Origin: Flavobacterium hiemivividum
GTDB taxonomy: Bacteria > Bacteroidota > Bacteroidia > Flavobacteriales > Flavobacteriaceae
Length of the DNA: 64,000 bases
Reading direction: 5' to 3'
Assembly (NCBI RefSeq): GCF_004349145.1
Contig: NZ_SMFO01000004.1
Coordinates: 124,001-188,000 of the forward strand
Both the position numbers and the translations under genes were made by a program. Shown here one piece after another: positions 9,496 to 18,706 of this stretch (within the stretch, counting starts at the first letter, position 1; the number at the start of each line of letters is the position of its first letter). The notes beneath the pieces are model-generated. The model did no database searches. It was not told the origin of the DNA and was given only the letters and a program-made list of their open reading frames with translations.

Positions 9496-9513
9496 TCCCG
9501 ATAGCTATCGGGA
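9496..9513. repeat. Perfect palindrome TCCCGATAGCTATCGGGA after rfbA
   Basis: Perfect 18-bp palindrome 11 bp past the rfbA stop. The rest of the 9485-9801 gap has short AGTGATTAGT/CAGTGGTCAGT-type repeats and otherwise nothing recognised. Placement just after a stop codon would fit an RNA 3'-end structure, but there is no following run of T. Confidence 0.65.
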
Positions 9514-9801
9514 TCAGTGAGCAGTTTTTAGTGATTGGTATTCAGTGGTCAGTTGTTAGAGAATAGAGATATTCTTGATGCGATAATGGCTGAAATTTTT
9601 AATTTCCAAAAAGAGTATAAAAATTAGTACGCTAAGTAATTCTTAGTTTTGCCTCTAAAAATTTTAACATCACAAATTTGCGGTTAATTTCCGTAATCCA
9701 AGCTTGCAGACTTTTTGACTGCCAAACCAAAATTATGACTTTCGGGTTGTAGTGGTTTAATTTAAATGCTATTATTTAATAGCCGAGAATGTAATAAATT
9801 T

Positions 9802-10761
9802 ATGATATATATAGCGTTATTTTTTTTATTGATGGGTGTTGAACTTTTTTATTTCAAAGTAGCCGATAAATACAATATAATTGATAAACCGAACAGTAGG
9901 TCCTCCCATACATCAATCACTTTACGTGGTGGTGGGATTATTTTTCCAATTGCAATAATCATTGCTTTTTTTCGGGGATATGTTTCTTGGGAACTTACAG
10001 TAGCTGTAGTACTAGTTGGCTTAATAAGTTTCATTGATGACATTAGACCGCTGTCACAGTTGCCGCGATTTGCAGCTCATGTAGTAGCTGTACTTTTGGT
10101 GTTTTATGATTTAGATTTATTTTCAGAGGCTATATGGTTGCTGCCCATTGTATTTATCCTGATGATAGGTTGGGTAAATGCTTTTAATTTCATGGACGGC
10201 ATCAACGGTATAACCGTACTTTATGCCTTAATTGCTATAATAAGTTTTGCATATTTACCATTAAACGAAACCAGTCTACCCTTACTAATTACAATGGGAT
10301 TATCATGTGTTGTTTTCGGTATATTTAACGTTAGGAGAAAAGCTAAAACTTTTGCGGGCGATGTAGGAAGTATAAGTATGGCACTTTTTCTCGGGTATTT
10401 TATGATTAAGACAATTGTAGAGTCGGACCAACTGGCCTATATTCTTTTCTTTTCCGTTTATGGCATCGATGCTGTTGTAACCATTATAAGTAGATTGATA
10501 AAGAAAGAAAACATATTTCAACCACATCGTTCTCATTTGTATCAATACCTAGCCAATGAAATGGGGTATTCTCACGTTGCTGTTGCGATATTCTATGCGG
10601 GACTTCAGTTAGTTATTAATGCGATTGTCATTTATAGTGATGCCAGCGATAGCTTGTCGCTTTATTCTGCCGGAGGATTTTTACTGATGATGACTCTTGT
10701 TTATTTAGGGGTTAGAACATTTGTTCTACGTCAAGTGCAGCTTAAAGAAAGTAGAGTGTAA
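9802..10761 (+). CDS. WecA/MraY-like undecaprenyl-phosphate sugar-1-phosphate transferase
   Basis: Integral membrane enzyme of the polyprenol-phosphate HexNAc-1-phosphate transferase superfamily, which starts glycan synthesis on undecaprenyl phosphate. Family marks are SSHTSITLRGGGI, the Asp79-Asp80 pair in FIDDIRP, the NAFNFMDGINGI motif (Asp132), TFAGDVGS, and the cytoplasmic PHRSHLYQ segment. About nine to ten hydrophobic segments are visible. The frame opens at 9766, but the ATG at 9802 puts the first membrane helix directly at the start, as in relatives, so it is preferred. The sugar (GlcNAc, GalNAc or the PglE/F product) is unknown. Confidence 0.87.
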   Translation: MIYIALFFLLMGVELFYFKVADKYNIIDKPNSRSSHTSITLRGGGIIFPIAIIIAFFRGYVSWELTVAVVLVGLISFIDDIRPLSQLPRFAAHVVAVLLVFYDLDLFSEAIWLLPIVFILMIGWVNAFNFMDGINGITVLYALIAIISFAYLPLNETSLPLLITMGLSCVVFGIFNVRRKAKTFAGDVGSISMALFLGYFMIKTIVESDQLAYILFFSVYGIDAVVTIISRLIKKENIFQPHRSHLYQYLANEMGYSHVAVAIFYAGLQLVINAIVIYSDASDSLSLYSAGGFLLMMTLVYLGVRTFVLRQVQLKESRV

Positions 10762-12021
10762 TTCTTTAAATTGATAAAGTTTTATTTAAAGCCGTTTTTG
10801 CTTAAGCTATTCGTTAAGTCTAGGTTGCGGAATCTTGGACTTTTCTTGCCACTAGCAAATGATTTTTTCTTTTTTATCTCAGGTAACTTTTATTTTAATA
10901 GGTGTTTGCTTTATCATCCGATTATCATATTGTGAGATTGATTTGAAGTTGTTATTTACAATGACGAATTGTTTTTAATTCTTATTTTTTCTTTTTTATC
11001 TCACTTAACTTTTATTTTAAGCGGTGTTCGATGAATCTTCGATTTGTCTTGATGAAAAAAGAAACAAAAAATTACTCATGCTTTAATATTGTTTTTTTTT
11101 GTATTCGTGAATCTTCGATTTCACTGCCTGACTATTTTTATCTAAAAATCATCGAACAAATTTATCTCACCTAACTCTTATTTTAATTGGTGTTCGATGA
11201 ACCTCACTTCGTTTCGGTTTTTCCTATCGTGACCCCAGCCGCTCGTCGTTCCTCCTCGACTCGGGTGTCACTCCCGCCTACCAACGCTAAAATTCTTATC
11301 GTGATTTTTGTCCCGATAGCTATCGGGATAAAAATAGTAGGGCGGGGTTAGGATTGCTAATGATAAGGTGTCGGTTTTGTTTGTCGGTATAGGAAAATAT
11401 TGCCGCATTATCGGGATGTAGAGTCATCCGCAGGACTCGAGGGTTTACCCGAACAGGCGAATCAATTTCAAGCGACAATAAGCAAATTTCTGAGACGTTT
11501 AAATGGAAACAAACTAGATGTTTCCTGGTTTGTTTGAGACGCTTCCAGCGTGACAAACTGGGAGGGTAAGCTTGTGAGGATAATTTTTGAGACGGTTTCC
11601 TGTGATAAACCGGGTGTTTCCTGGTTTGTTTGAGACGCTTCCAGCGTGACAAACTGGGAGGGTAAGCTTGTGAGGATAATTTTTGAGACGGTTTCCTGTG
11701 ATAAACCGGGTGTTTCCTAGTTTGTTTGAGACGCTTCCAGCGTGACAAACTGGGAGGGTAAGCTTGTGAGGATAATTTTTGAGACGGTTTCCTGTGACAC
11801 GCTAGGTGTTTCCTGCTTTGTTTGAGATGCTTCCAGCGTGACAAACTGGGTGGGTAAGCTTGTGAGGGTGATTTTGAAGTGAAACGTTATAATTTAAGGT
11901 CTAGTTTGTCATTGGGAAGCAATCTCATTAACATTGTGATCATAAGCTATAAAATTAACTTAGAAAGTTCAAAAAAAATATTTAATTTTAAATTCAATCC
12001 ATAGATATTAATTTTTAAGAA
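10762..12021. repeat. 1.26-kb non-coding repeat tract with a 96-bp tandem array
   Basis: A weak stem (10764-10771 with 10784-10791) follows the preceding gene. Three copies of a ~50-bp unit (TTTTATCTCA...AACTTTTATTTTAA) begin near 10868, 10993 and 11160. The palindrome TCCCGATAGCTATCGGGA is at 11311-11328, flanked by T and A runs. GGGCGGGGTTAGGATTGC near 11341 recurs near 15836. At 11520-11870 a unit of exactly 96 bp repeats about 3.5 times (GTTTCC anchors at 11520, 11616, 11712, 11808), each carrying GACGCTTCCAGCGTGACAAA. The tandem array leaves a minus-strand frame open by periodicity only; it is not a gene. Confidence 0.8.
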
Positions 12022-13161
12022 ATGGCTCAAGAAAAAATTTGGCTTTCGACTCCGCATATGGGTGGAAACGAGCAAAAGTACATTCAAGAGGCTTTTGACT
12101 CTAATTGGATTGCTCCAATGGGGCCAAATTTGGCTATTTTCGAAGAAAATTTAGAAAAATATCTTGGTTTAGGGCATGTTGCGGTCTTAAATTCGGGTAC
12201 CGCCGCCATTCATCTAGCATTAATTCTTTTAGGCGTTAAGTCTGGAGATGAGGTACTTTGTCAGAGCATGACTTTTTCAGCTTCTGTCAACCCTATAATT
12301 TACTTGGGTGCAATTCCTGTTTTTATTGATAGTGAACCCGAAACTTGGAATTTGTGTCCCATTGCACTGGAAAGTGCGATTGTAGATAGGATTGCTAAAG
12401 GCAAAAAGCCAAAAGTAATAATAGCCGTAGATTTATATGGAGTTCCCTATAAAATTAAGGAAATAAGAGCAATTGCGAATCACTATTCTATACCCATTTT
12501 AGAAGACAGCGCTGAAGCACTGGGGAGTTGCTATAAAGGACGACGGTGTGGTACTTTTGGAGATATTAGTATTTTATCTTTTAATGGAAGTAAAATTATA
12601 ACGACTTCGGGTGGTGGTGCAATAGTAACCAATTCAGTAGCGTTAAAGGAAAAAGCGATATTTTTAGCAACCCAAGCAAAAGAAGATGCACCGCATTATC
12701 AGCATGTCGAAATTGGGTATAACTATCGAATGAGCAATATTTGTGCAGGAATAGGTAGAGGACAAATGGAGGTTTTACAGAAGCATCTATTACTGAGAAC
12801 AGAAATGCATGAATTTTATTTGGATTTATTCAAGGATATTAAAGGAGTAACGGTGTTTACCGCGCCCAATGATGGTTACGTTTCGAATTATTGGTTAAGT
12901 ACTATTTTAGTTGAACCAACAAAGACCTTAGGTATTAGTAGAGAAACAATACGATTGAAACTGGAAGAAGCTAATATAGAGTCACGACCTTTATGGAAAC
13001 CAATGCATTTGCAACCGGTTTTTGATAAATACCCCTATTATGGCAACTATGTTGCCGAAACACTTTTTATCAACGGACTTTGTTTGCCTTCTGGTTCTAA
13101 TCTTACAATGGCGGATCGAAATAGAATCCGGGCGGTAATTTTAAATTTATTCAACAAATAA
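12022..13161 (+). CDS. PLP-dependent DegT/DnrJ-family sugar aminotransferase (PglE-like)
   Basis: Transfers an amino group, usually from glutamate, to the 4-keto group of a nucleotide sugar. The fold-type I family pattern is clear: LNSGTAAIHLAL, EDSAEALGSCYKGRRCGTFG, then SFNGSKIITTSGGG with Lys191 as the PLP Schiff-base lysine, and a YNYRMSNI segment. Length 379 is normal. It sits 75 bp upstream of a PglF/WbpM-like dehydratase, which would supply UDP-4-keto-6-deoxy-GlcNAc. The likely product is a UDP-4-amino-4,6-dideoxy sugar of the bacillosamine or 4-amino-FucNAc type. No PglD-like acetyltransferase is seen in the window. Confidence 0.9.
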   Translation: MAQEKIWLSTPHMGGNEQKYIQEAFDSNWIAPMGPNLAIFEENLEKYLGLGHVAVLNSGTAAIHLALILLGVKSGDEVLCQSMTFSASVNPIIYLGAIPVFIDSEPETWNLCPIALESAIVDRIAKGKKPKVIIAVDLYGVPYKIKEIRAIANHYSIPILEDSAEALGSCYKGRRCGTFGDISILSFNGSKIITTSGGGAIVTNSVALKEKAIFLATQAKEDAPHYQHVEIGYNYRMSNICAGIGRGQMEVLQKHLLLRTEMHEFYLDLFKDIKGVTVFTAPNDGYVSNYWLSTILVEPTKTLGISRETIRLKLEEANIESRPLWKPMHLQPVFDKYPYYGNYVAETLFINGLCLPSGSNLTMADRNRIRAVILNLFNK

Positions 13162-13194
13162 AATATAAAAATTTATTTTCAAAATAATTAATAG

Positions 13195-13202
13195 TATTTT
13201 TG
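13195..13202 (+). promoter_or_regulatory. Possible Bacteroidetes -7 element (TATTTTTG)
   Basis: Matches the TAnnTTTG -7 consensus 34 bp before the pglF-like start. No clear -33 TTG was found at the usual distance, and such matches occur by chance in AT-rich sequence, so support is weak. Confidence 0.25.
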
Positions 13203-13236
13203 AGATGTTTAAAAAAAAAGTAAAATATCATATAGT

Positions 13237-15207
13237 TTGAAAAACAATACAAAACCAGACAGTAGCTCTATAGACGGAGAAATTTTTTCTAGGACTAATC
13301 TAAAATTTAATCTTCATAGTCTGGGCTATTTACCAAGATGGATCATAGTGATGCTGGACTGTGCCGTTTTAATACTGGCCTTCTTTTTTAGCTATTTATT
13401 GTTTAGGGGAACCGGAGTAAACTATATCAGGACACCGCATAGCGTACTGTTTGTTGGCTCGCTGTTTGGGGTTAATTTATTCTTTTTTTGGTTGTTTCGA
13501 ACCTACTCTGGAATTATAAGGCATTCTTCTTATATCGATGCCATTAAGCTACTGTTTTCGCAAATGGCCGTTTTAACTATCTTTTTACTATTCAATTTTA
13601 TTTTTGAAGTAGTCTATGGATTTAAGGTGTTTTTGAACACTGCACTTTTTATTAATATGGTGTTTTCCTTTTGTGGGTTATTTCTATACAGGGTTATTGT
13701 AAAGCAAACTTTCGAATATTATTTTTCTGAAAAAAGCAACATAACCTTACCCAGAACAATTATTTACGGTACCGACGCTAATGCCATATCAGTAGCTAAT
13801 GCGCTAAAGATGGAAACTCCTGCTCGTTTTAAAATTGTAGCTTTTGTGGACAGGAATGCTCAAAATTCATCTAAACGAATGCTGGATTTACCTATTTTAA
13901 TTTTAAAGAAAAAACTACCCACTTTAATGCGTTCTGTAGGTGCTGAAGGAGTCATTATCGCTGATAAAAGTCTGTCAAAAGAAGAGCGTTTAATCATTGT
14001 TGATCAGTGTTTAGAGTACAATTATAAAGTGTATATCGTACCATTAATCACCGACTGGGAAAATCAAAAAGAGATTTCTCAAAAGGTAAAAACGATCCAG
14101 ATTGAAGATTTGCTGGAGAGAAAACCGATTGTCTTGGATAACAAGTCCATTTCCAAACAAATAAAAGACAATACTATTTTAATATCAGGTGCAGCTGGTT
14201 CTATAGGAAGCGAAATTGTACGTCAGGTAATACAGTTTAATCCAAAGAAGATTATTATCCTCGATCAAGCCGAAACACCACTGCATCATTTGAACTTAGA
14301 GACAGAAACGTTTTCTACAAATACAAAAATTAGAACCGTTGTAGCTGATATAAGGAATAGAGAGGCGATGGAAAAAGTCTTTAGATTATATAAACCAGAG
14401 GTAGTTTTTCATGCTGCGGCCTATAAGCATGTGCCTTTAATGGAAGAGAACCCTTCTCAAGCTATTCTTACTAATATTGGCGGAACTAAGAACCTTGCTG
14501 ACCTGGCCTGTTTGTACAAGGTTAAGAAATTTGTAATGGTTTCTACTGACAAAGCGGTGAACCCTAGTAATGTTATGGGGGCGAGTAAGCGTATTTCGGA
14601 AAAATATGTACAGTCCTTGCAATTAAAAACTCAGGAATTAGGCAAGAAAAACGCAACGAAGTTTATTACGACTCGTTTTGGTAATGTTTTAGGATCGAAT
14701 GGTTCTGTAGTGCCGTTATTCACCAAGCAAATTGCCGCAGGTGGACCAATCACCATTACGCACCCCGATATTATTCGGTATTTCATGACTATTCCTGAAG
14801 CTTGTCAGCTAGTTCTAGAGGCTGGAGCGATGGGTAAAGGCGGTGAGATTTACATCTTCGATATGGGGAAACCGGTTAAGATTATCGATCTGGCAAGAAA
14901 GATGATTAAGTTGGCAGGATTTGTTCCAGATAAAGATATTAAAATACAAATTGTGGGATTGAGACCTGGTGAGAAATTGTATGAGGAATTACTTAATGAC
15001 ACTTCAAAGACAATTGCTACCTATCATGAGAAAATAATGATTGCAGAGGAAATTCAGGATGAATTTGAGGGTTTGCATGCGGATATCGAAGAGTTAATTG
15101 AGAAAGCGCATTATTTGGACAATGATGAAATTGTAATGAGAATGAAGAAAATCGTTCCCGAATTTATAAGTATGAATTCTAGTTATGAATTGTTGGATGT
15201 GAAATAA
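13237..15207 (+). CDS. Membrane-anchored UDP-GlcNAc 4,6-dehydratase (PglF/WbpM/CapD-like)
   Basis: Predicted to convert UDP-GlcNAc to UDP-4-keto-6-deoxy-GlcNAc at the inner membrane. The N-terminal ~150 residues hold four hydrophobic segments, then a degenerate first Rossmann domain, then the catalytic short-chain dehydrogenase domain with G318-AAG-SIG324. HAAAYKHVPLME and TDKAVNPSNVMGASKR follow. The usual Tyr of YxxxK is Met447 with Lys451, the Met-containing arrangement known in this family. 656 residues is the typical long form. The start is TTG; no alternative ATG precedes the first helix. Works with the aminotransferase just upstream. Confidence 0.92.
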   Translation: MKNNTKPDSSSIDGEIFSRTNLKFNLHSLGYLPRWIIVMLDCAVLILAFFFSYLLFRGTGVNYIRTPHSVLFVGSLFGVNLFFFWLFRTYSGIIRHSSYIDAIKLLFSQMAVLTIFLLFNFIFEVVYGFKVFLNTALFINMVFSFCGLFLYRVIVKQTFEYYFSEKSNITLPRTIIYGTDANAISVANALKMETPARFKIVAFVDRNAQNSSKRMLDLPILILKKKLPTLMRSVGAEGVIIADKSLSKEERLIIVDQCLEYNYKVYIVPLITDWENQKEISQKVKTIQIEDLLERKPIVLDNKSISKQIKDNTILISGAAGSIGSEIVRQVIQFNPKKIIILDQAETPLHHLNLETETFSTNTKIRTVVADIRNREAMEKVFRLYKPEVVFHAAAYKHVPLMEENPSQAILTNIGGTKNLADLACLYKVKKFVMVSTDKAVNPSNVMGASKRISEKYVQSLQLKTQELGKKNATKFITTRFGNVLGSNGSVVPLFTKQIAAGGPITITHPDIIRYFMTIPEACQLVLEAGAMGKGGEIYIFDMGKPVKIIDLARKMIKLAGFVPDKDIKIQIVGLRPGEKLYEELLNDTSKTIATYHEKIMIAEEIQDEFEGLHADIEELIEKAHYLDNDEIVMRMKKIVPEFISMNSSYELLDVK

Positions 15208-15230
15208 GGACTGTTTTAGCGATAGTTTTT

Positions 15231-15268
15231 AAAAAGTTCATAGGGAGTATTCTCTGTGGACTTTTTTT
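15231..15268 (+). terminator. Intrinsic terminator after pglF-like gene
   Basis: AAAAAGTTCATAGGGAGTA faces TATTCTCTGTGGACTTTTT. All mismatches become G-U pairs in RNA, giving a nearly continuous stem that ends in a run of seven T. It starts 23 bp after the stop codon at 15207. Confidence 0.75.
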
Positions 15269-16650
15269 GTTATCAGTCCCGATGGCTAGTGGGATGTGTT
15301 ATCAGTTAGTTCGGCACATAGTTTGTAATTGCGAAGCAATCTCTAGCGACAATAAGGTAATTACTTTTATCGTTCCATGTGATAAACTAGGTGTTTCATG
15401 GTTTGTGTGAGACGCTTCCAGCGTGACAAACTGGGTGGGTAAACCGTGAGGGTAATTTTGAAGTCGAACGTTGTGTTTCATGGTTTGTTTGAGACGCTTC
15501 CAGCGTGACAAGGAGCGGGGTAAGCTGGGTGGATAGGTTTGAAGCTAAACGTTGTGTTTCATGGTTTGTGTGAGACGCTTCCAGCGTGACAAACTTGGTG
15601 GGTAAACTTGGGAGGATAATTTTGAATTCAAACGTTACAAATTAACGTGTAGTTTGTCATTCCGGAGGAATCTCAGGCTACAATAAGCAAATTGCTGAGA
15701 CGGTTTAATGGAAACAAACTAGATGTTTCATGGTTTGTTTGAGAAGCTTCCAGCGTGACAAACTGGGTGGGTAGACTGTGCTACCAGACTGCCACTGGCA
15801 GTCCTGTTTTTAATTTCAAATGTTTTCAATTTAAGGGCGGGGTTAAGATTGCTAATGATAAGGTGTTCGGTATTGTATGCTGGTATAGGAAATTATTTTC
15901 GCAGTAGCGGGTTCTAGCTTGTCAGTGCTGTTATCGATTTTCTATTATGAGCTAGTTCGACACACAGTTTGTCATCCCGACAGAGGAGGGATCGCCACAT
16001 AGTTTGCGTTTTGTTATAGGTTGTCTGTTATTAGTTAGTTCGGCAAATAGTTTATCATTTGGGAGGACTCAAGGGTTTACCCTAACAGGCGAAGCAATCT
16101 TATCAAACCACTCAGCTACGCTGTGATTCTTCCTCCGTCAGAATGACAAGTTTGCGGATATGTTTTATCAGTATTTTCAAAGGTCCAATAGTACTAGTAG
16201 GATTTCAGACACCAGAATATTTGAATGCTGAACACTGAACACCAGTTTGTAATTCTGAGGAACGAAGAATCTCATCAAACTACTACCTACGCTGGGATTC
16301 TATAATTATTATCGTGATTTTAGAGATAAAAATAGTAGGGCGGGGCACAGAGTCATTGCGAGGGACGAAGTAATCTCCGTATAGTTTGCGTTCAGTTATC
16401 TGTTATCCGTTTTCTGTTATCGGTTTTCAGTTCTTGGATTTTTATCACACAAAAGCTTTCTGGGCCAAAGGAGATTTATGAGTATTCGGTTATCTGTTAT
16501 CCGTTTTCTGTTATCGGTTTTCAGTTCTTGGATTTTTATCACCCAAAAGCTTTCTGGGTTACAGGAGATTTATGAGTATTCGGTTATCTGTTATCTGTTA
16601 TCCGTTTTCGGTTTTCAGTATTCTAACTTCTATTCTCTTTATTCTAACCT
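15269..16650. repeat. 1.4-kb non-coding repeat tract with 81-bp and 94-bp repeats
   Basis: A degenerate palindrome of the TCCCGATAG family is at about 15277. GTTTCATGGTTTGTGTGAGACG-like units (read as GTTTCATGG anchors) recur at 15394, 15475 and 15556 (period 81) and again at 15725. They carry the same GACGCTTCCAGCGTGACAAA core as the 96-bp array at 11520. GGGCGGGGTTAAGATTGC near 15836 matches 11341. Several GTCATTnnnAGGnnnnnAATCTC-type repeats follow (15650-16380). A 94-bp tandem repeat of GTTATCTGTTATCCG type starts at 16395, 16489 and 16583. Frames open within these repeats are not credible genes. Confidence 0.8.
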
Positions 16651-17400
16651 CTACTCTTTAACTTCTGTCTTAAAAAATTGATTATTGCCAATCGCTTCTT
16701 TTAGTGTTGCTACGTCTTTTAGTTTTACTTCTTGGTCAAAAGCGGCTATGTGCCGGTCATGATGGACATCTGAGCCTACGTAGGTGTACATTCCTTTTGA
16801 TAGTAGTTGTTCTGCTATGGTAGTGATTTGTGGACCGTAATAACCTACGACGGATAGTAAATTGAGTTGGAATAGGCAGCCGGCTCTTTTTAGTTTGGCG
16901 TACTCATTAAAATTATTGTGGTAAAATAAGTAGCGCTCGGGATGCGCTAGTACCGGAATATAACCAGCTACCTGCAAGTCGAAAAGGATGGAGTATAGCT
17001 GAATGGGCGCATTTATGTATGACATTTCGACCAAGACATAATTGTCTTTTAAGGTTAGTAGATCATGAGACTGAAAAAGTCGTAAAAATTGATCGTCCAT
17101 CAAGTACTCAGCAGCAGCTTTGAAAGGAACCTTAATATTGCTTTGTTCTAATTCTAAAACGGTAGCAGTTTTTTTGGACAGGATGCCTTCGTGGGTATTC
17201 TCCCAAACATGTTGGATGATATGTGGAGTGGTGATGAACTCGGTTACTCCAAATCCTTGCAGTGCTTTGGTAAGTCTTAGGGTGTCTTCAAAAGTTTGTG
17301 CACCATCATCAATTCCCGGTAGTAAGTGGGAATGAATGTCGATATGACCTTCGGGGATGAGGTCTTTTAGAACTGGCTTATTTTTGGAAAAGAAAAACAC
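16651..17400 (-). CDS. CpsB/YwqE-type tyrosine-protein phosphatase (PHP domain)
   Basis: Manganese-dependent phosphatase of the PHP superfamily that normally dephosphorylates a Wzc/CpsD bacterial tyrosine kinase and so tunes capsule or O-antigen chain length. Metal-site motifs are HIDIHSHLLPGIDDG (His23, His25, Asp32), TTPHI, VLVEMSY, LAHPERY and YVGSDVHHD, in the family order. Length 249 is normal. It is divergent from wzm across a 146-bp gap. No Wzc-like kinase or Wza is in the window, so the partner must lie outside it or be absent. Confidence 0.9.
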   Translation of the reverse strand: MFFFSKNKPVLKDLIPEGHIDIHSHLLPGIDDGAQTFEDTLRLTKALQGFGVTEFITTPHIIQHVWENTHEGILSKKTATVLELEQSNIKVPFKAAAEYLMDDQFLRLFQSHDLLTLKDNYVLVEMSYINAPIQLYSILFDLQVAGYIPVLAHPERYLFYHNNFNEYAKLKRAGCLFQLNLLSVVGYYGPQITTIAEQLLSKGMYTYVGSDVHHDRHIAAFDQEVKLKDVATLKEAIGNNQFFKTEVKE

Positions 17401-17488
17401 TAGCGACTGTTTATATATTATGTTGCAAAGTACGTAAATATTTAAAGACAGAAATTGGAAATAATGAACGATAATTTAAGCAAAATGT

Positions 17489-17496
17489 TATATTTG
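17489..17496 (+). promoter_or_regulatory. Possible -7 element (TATATTTG) upstream of wzm
   Basis: Matches TAnnTTTG 50 bp upstream of the wzm ATG in the divergent gap between the phosphatase gene and wzm, a position where a promoter is needed. The nearest upstream TTG (17455) is further than the usual spacing, so only the -7 half is supported. Confidence 0.4.
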
Positions 17497-17546
17497 TAAT
17501 GTAGCAATGTTTAATTATTACTAACCACAATACCACAGCACTACTA

Positions 17547-18416
17547 ATGAATAACTTAGAGAGTTCAAATACGGATTGGTTATTTGAAATAACACCTAAA
17601 AATAAGTTTTTCTCCCTAAATCTCAAGGAAGTATGGCAATACAGAGATTTACTGCTTCTTTTTGTAAAAAGAGATGTGGTAACTGTTTATAAGCAAACTG
17701 TTTTAGGGCCGCTTTGGTATTTGATCCAGCCTTTATTTACCTCGATTACTTTTACAATTATATTTAATAACCTGGCAGGGATTAGTACTGGCGCCGTGCC
17801 TCCGTTTTTGTTTAATCTGGCGGGAATCACCGTTTGGAATTATTTCACGGCCTGTCTTACGGGTACATCTAATACATTTGGTGCTAATGCGGGAATTTTT
17901 GGGAAGGTTTATTTTCCAAGGCTGATTGTGCCTATTTCTATCGTGATTTCGAATTTGATTAAATTTGGAATTCAGTTCTTTATTTTTATCGCTTTTTATA
18001 TCTATTACTACAGTCAAGGAGCATTGGTGAGTTTGAATGCTGCTGCGGCCTTCTTCCCTTTGTTGATTGTCTTAATGGGCGTTTTAGGGTTGGGATTGGG
18101 AATGATTATTTCGTCTTTGGTGACTAAATACAGGGATTTTAGTTATCTAATTGGTTTTGGAGTGCAATTACTGATGTACTTATCTGCGGTGATGTATCCT
18201 ATGGCTTTGATAAAAGAAAAAATTCCGAGTTATGGATGGTTGGTTCAATATAATCCCTTAGCTTACGTCATAGAAACCGCAAGATATATGTTGTTGAATG
18301 TAGGTCATATTTCTGTTTTTGGGTTGCTGTATACTTTCGCGATAACAGTAAGCGTTTTCTTAGTAGGAGTATTGATTTTTAATAAGACGGAGAAGAGTTT
18401 TATAGATACGGTGTAG
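17547..18416 (+). CDS. wzm: ABC-2 polysaccharide export permease
   Basis: Membrane half of an ABC exporter that moves lipid-linked polysaccharide across the inner membrane. It has about six hydrophobic segments. LLLFVKRDVVTVYKQTVLGPLW, the cytoplasmic coupling segment of the TagG/KpsM/Wzm family (here RDVVTVYKQTVLG is the core), precedes helix 1. GKVYFPRLIVPIS and a PLAYVIETARYMLL C-terminal part are typical. Length 289 is slightly longer than KpsM. The ATP-binding partner wzt is 6 kb away at 24360, separated by gmd/fcl copy 2 and three other genes. Confidence 0.93.
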   Translation: MNNLESSNTDWLFEITPKNKFFSLNLKEVWQYRDLLLLFVKRDVVTVYKQTVLGPLWYLIQPLFTSITFTIIFNNLAGISTGAVPPFLFNLAGITVWNYFTACLTGTSNTFGANAGIFGKVYFPRLIVPISIVISNLIKFGIQFFIFIAFYIYYYSQGALVSLNAAAAFFPLLIVLMGVLGLGLGMIISSLVTKYRDFSYLIGFGVQLLMYLSAVMYPMALIKEKIPSYGWLVQYNPLAYVIETARYMLLNVGHISVFGLLYTFAITVSVFLVGVLIFNKTEKSFIDTV

Positions 18417-18418
18417 GA

Positions 18419-18452
18419 TCCTCCCCCCGGCCCCCCTCCGAAGGAGGGGGTG
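18419..18452. repeat. C-rich hairpin repeat next to the wzm stop codon
   Basis: TCCTCCCCCCGG then CCCCCCTCC-GAA-GGAGGGGGTG forms a strong stem with a GAA loop, starting 2 bp after the wzm stop. An inverse relative lies at 60968-61000 beside the lptB stop, and both resemble the inverted repeats that bound the DUF559 gene at 40976-41465. It could terminate transcription or be a solo end of a mobile cassette. Confidence 0.7.
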
Positions 18453-18564
18453 TCGAGATGTGAGGTTTGTGATATTGATATGTGGCTGGGAAATTTAATT
18501 GTGTAGCTGATGTCCGTAATAATGTGACTCAGGATGCGAAGCGGTGGACGGGTTTTAGGTAGTT

Positions 18565-18620
18565 GTGAGAAGTGAAGAGTGAGAAGTGAAGAGTGAGAAG
18601 TGAGAAGTGAGAAGTGAGAA
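18565..18620. repeat. GTGAGAA/GTGAAGA purine-rich direct-repeat array (left)
   Basis: Tandem units of 7 bases (GTGAGAA, GTGAAGA variants) ahead of the four-helix-bundle gene. A matching array lies directly after the gene (19051-19134) and a third, with no gene, at 53233-53263. Confidence 0.75.
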
Positions 18621-18706
18621 AATATATTGGATAGATTAAGATTTAAAACTGTTGACGAACAATTATCATATATAACTACAATCCTCTTAGTAAAAAGCAA
18701 GAAAAA

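Noticed and set aside
11320..11844. Minus-strand open frame of 174 codons with an apparent 32-residue protein repeat
   Set aside because: It exists only because the 96-bp DNA repeat is a multiple of three; there is no start context or homologous domain, and the unit's core also occurs with an 81-bp period near 15400 in other frames.
11520..11870. Possible CRISPR-like array
   Set aside because: Unit is 96 bp, nearly identical across its whole length, with no unique spacers and no cas genes nearby.
15302..15511. Minus-strand 69-codon open frame after the pglF-like gene
   Set aside because: Composed of the same GACGCTTCCAGCGTGAC repeats; no sign of a protein.
15394..15780. Possible CRISPR-like array
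   Set aside because: Period of 81 bp then irregular, spacers resemble each other, no cas genes. Treated as tandem intergenic repeats.
16478..16681. Plus-strand 67-codon open frame
   Set aside because: It is the 94-bp tandem repeat translated and overlaps the phosphatase gene end.
17733..18017. Minus-strand open frame inside wzm
   Set aside because: Antisense to a clear permease gene with no independent support.
18419..18452. Simple intrinsic terminator for wzm
   Set aside because: The stem is strong but no T-run follows, and the sequence is one of a repeat family, so it is annotated as a repeat with a possible terminator role.
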